8,751 nt of DNA from Verrucomicrobiales bacterium (GTDB lineage Bacteria > Verrucomicrobiota > Verrucomicrobiia > Limisphaerales > JAFMIX01): NCBI GenBank assembly GCA_017853785.1, contig JAFMIX010000076.1:1-8751 (forward strand). The letters are read 5' to 3'. Shown here piece after piece: positions 6,874 to 8,751 of the stretch. The notes under the pieces were generated by a model, which worked only from the letters and a program-made list of their open reading frames with translations, was not told where the DNA came from and made no database searches. The translations under genes were made by a program, and so were the position numbers. The number at the start of each line of letters is the position of its first letter. Position 1 is the stretch's first letter.

Positions 6874-8751
6874 TCAAGTCTTGGCGGGTAGAGCGGGTGC
6901 CGGAAGCGGCTGGTAGTTGGCGTAGTAAAGCGGCGCGTAGTAAAAATATTTGTAGCGATTGGTGAGGGTGGAAAAGTCAAGGCGGTTCAGAACGAAACCG
7001 CTGAATTTAGCGCCATTGACTTGAAGCGCTTGCATGGCGGATTTCACACTGCTCATGGCGGTGAAATCACTCCAGATGACGAGGAGAACGCCGTCCGCGG
7101 CGCGTTGCATGATGAGGGTCTCGGAAAGCCCGAGGACCGGGGGGGAGTCGAGGATGATCCTTTGATATTTGCCGCGCAATTCGATCATCAACTTGGAAAA
7201 CTGGTCGCTATCCAAGAGTTCGGAAGCGGTGTTGAGGTGTTTGCCGCAGGTGAGCAGATGCAGGTTTTCATGGTTCACCCGATGGGTGCACTCATCGAGG
7301 CTGGTCGTCTTGCCGGAAAGAAGTTCAGACAAACCGGGGCGGCTGGAAACTTTGAAGAGTTTGTGGGCGCGACCACGGCGCAAGTCCCCGTCGATGAGCA
7401 GGGTTTTTTCACCCTTGATGGCAAACGAAATGGCCAGATTGGCGGAAACGCTGGTTTTGCCTTCCTGCGGCATCGAACTGGTGACAAGGATGACCTGAGG
7501 CAGCGCACCGCTCTCGGCGTTGATGGCAAGGTTGGTGCGGATAAGCCGGAAACTTTCCTTGAGGTGGGAGTCGGACTTGACCTCGTCGCCGTGCAATATA
7601 AGAGAGTCAAACGGGACGTCAGTGACTTTGGGAACGACGCCGAGCGCGCGGATGCGCAGGGTGGATTCGGTGTGCTCAACATCCGATACGCGGCCGTTGA
7701 GGTATTCGAGGAGGAAAGGGACGGCGATGGCGAGCATGAAGCCGAGCATGAGGGCGTAGAGCATGATGGAGCCGCGGCGGGGGGCTACGGGAATGTCGCT
7801 GTAGACTTGGTGGCCAGCAAACTGAAATTCAGTGCGATCTTTGTCGAAACCAAAATCAATGGTTTCAAGCCGCTTCGACATCTGTCCATAAAGAGTTCCC
7901 CAAGCGAGTTGTCCGGAGTCGAATTGGGCATATTCCTTGAGCAGTTTTTCGTGACGGCGGGATACTTCCTGATAGTCGGGCAACTTTTTCTCGAACTGGT
8001 TTTTTTTATCCCGGAGGTTGGCGTATTCAACGTTGAATCCTTCGAGGGAGATCTCGTATTCGAGTTCGAGGGCTTTGTTGATCTGATCAAGTTGTTTCTG
8101 GAGCGCGGTCATCTGGGGATGGCCGGGGAGGAAGTTGCGGCCTTTGATGACGAGTTCTTTTTCGAGGCGGTGGCGTTGTTGATCCAGGCCGGTCCATTTC
8201 TTTGAGGACAGGTCGGGCACCATGGTGGGGGTCACCACGATTTCGGGATTGCTGCCGTTGGTGGGGAGCACCTGGCCGACGTTGACCTGGATGCTGCTGC
8301 CGGGAAGTTTGGCGGCGGCGGTGCTGGGGTTGGTTTCGAGCGAATCAATCAGAGCGAGCCGGGCCGGGATGGTGCGGTCGGGGTCGGCAAGGGAGGCTTT
8401 GATGCCGTCCATGACCATGAGCCGGTGGTTGATGATGGTGAGTTGCTGGGGGATGACGTTGAGTTCGTTGAGTTCGATGAAGAGCTTGTCCATCTCGTTC
8501 TTCTGCTTGAAGTCGAACTTGCGGTTCATGCTTTCATCCATGCGCTCCTTCATCTGGGCCATGTCGAGGGTAAAGGCTCGGATGGCTTTCTCGGCGTATT
8601 CGAGCCGTCGTTCGTCCCGGTTGGCGAGGTATTCCTCGACCATGATGCGCGCCCAGTCCCGGGCAATACGCGCTTCGTAAGCGTATACTTCAACCGTGAA
8701 ATCCTTTTCCGAAGTCCGCCGAACCCGGGGCGGGCGTTTGAGGTATTTTTG
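6874..8751 (-). CDS. Wzc-like polysaccharide chain-length regulator / tyrosine autokinase, 5' end missing
   Basis: 625 residues are visible and the frame is open to the right edge (it reads QKYLKRPPRVRR at the edge), so the N-terminal Wzz part and first membrane segment are outside. From the edge inward there is a Met/Lys/Glu-rich helical region, then a coiled-coil stretch (about 7890-8200, LDQQRHRLEKELVIKGRNF onward). The second membrane segment is IMLYALMLGFMLAIAVPFLL (about 7710-7770). The cytoplasmic BY-kinase domain has the linker ESFRLIRTNLAI, Walker A SSMPQEGKT (7453-7479), Walker A' LLIDGDLRR (about 7375-7400) and Walker B IILDSPPVLG (about 7135-7160). The tail carries seven tyrosines (6913-6954, RYKYFYYAPLYYANYQ), the expected autophosphorylation cluster. 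Such proteins are inner-membrane partners of an outer-membrane export channel and control polymer length. Activator and kinase are on one chain, as in proteobacterial Wzc. It is the first visible gene of the minus-strand cluster. Confidence 0.95.
   Translation of the reverse strand, partial: QKYLKRPPRVRRTSEKDFTVEVYAYEARIARDWARIMVEEYLANRDERRLEYAEKAIRAFTLDMAQMKERMDESMNRKFDFKQKNEMDKLFIELNELNVIPQQLTIINHRLMVMDGIKASLADPDRTIPARLALIDSLETNPSTAAAKLPGSSIQVNVGQVLPTNGSNPEIVVTPTMVPDLSSKKWTGLDQQRHRLEKELVIKGRNFLPGHPQMTALQKQLDQINKALELEYEISLEGFNVEYANLRDKKNQFEKKLPDYQEVSRRHEKLLKEYAQFDSGQLAWGTLYGQMSKRLETIDFGFDKDRTEFQFAGHQVYSDIPVAPRRGSIMLYALMLGFMLAIAVPFLLEYLNGRVSDVEHTESTLRIRALGVVPKVTDVPFDSLILHGDEVKSDSHLKESFRLIRTNLAINAESGALPQVILVTSSMPQEGKTSVSANLAISFAIKGEKTLLIDGDLRRGRAHKLFKVSSRPGLSELLSGKTTSLDECTHRVNHENLHLLTCGKHLNTASELLDSDQFSKLMIELRGKYQRIILDSPPVLGLSETLIMQRAADGVLLVIWSDFTAMSSVKSAMQALQVNGAKFSGFVLNRLDFSTLTNRYKYFYYAPLYYANYQPLPAPALPAKT

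Noticed and set aside
6861..6980. Upstream in-frame extension of the GT2 gene (40 residues)
   Set aside because: It overlaps the end of the kinase gene, has low-complexity Pro/Thr/Arg composition and precedes the conserved GT-A core, so the start at 6860 is preferred.
7021..8205. 394-codon open frame on the plus strand opposite the Wzc-like gene
   Set aside because: It lies wholly antisense to a clearly conserved BY-kinase gene. The translation has no family motif and the Glu/Asp/Gly bias expected from the complement of a G+C-rich gene.

Overview
The window is about 60% G+C and looks like a chromosomal contig from a member of the Verrucomicrobiota or a related PVC-group bacterium. This is an inference with moderate confidence. 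It rests on the type of family 2 glycoside hydrolase, on the exopolysaccharide gene set, on the near absence of strong Shine-Dalgarno sites, and on an intergenic run of the ten-base unit CACGGATGGA, which I recall from many environmental genomes of this kind.

Layout. Bases 2-2497 (plus strand) hold the 3' part of a large glycoside hydrolase family 2 gene whose 5' end lies left of the window. Bases 2493-3140 hold a decayed IS5-family insertion sequence. Its transposase reads on the minus strand in three different frames, with several indels and a lost catalytic aspartate. The hydrolase stop codon lies in what I infer to be the terminal sequence of this element. From 3161 to the right edge all genes are on the minus strand and form an exopolysaccharide/O-antigen-type cluster. 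In transcription order these are a Wzc-like chain-length regulator and tyrosine autokinase (5' end beyond the window), a family 2 glycosyltransferase, a family 4 glycosyltransferase, and a Wzy/WaaL-type O-antigen ligase or polymerase. Spacings are 13 bp, 170 bp and 5 bp. The 170-bp gap carries the ten-base repeat and an inverted partner copy.

How the genes work together. The two glycosyltransferases would add sugars to a lipid-linked oligosaccharide at the cytoplasmic face. The integral-membrane ligase/polymerase would polymerise or transfer the product on the periplasmic side. The Wzc-like protein would control chain length and export through phosphorylation of its C-terminal tyrosine cluster. 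The hydrolase converges on this cluster from the other side of the insertion-sequence scar. Nothing in the sequence ties it to the same polysaccharide.

I found no RNA gene, CRISPR array, convincing terminator or strong promoter. I see no clearly new multi-gene system. The points most worth a second look are the displaced acid/base residue and the C-terminal accessory domain of the hydrolase, the mosaic-frame transposase remnant at the hydrolase 3' end, the ten-base intergenic repeat, and the unusual C-terminal extension of the ligase.
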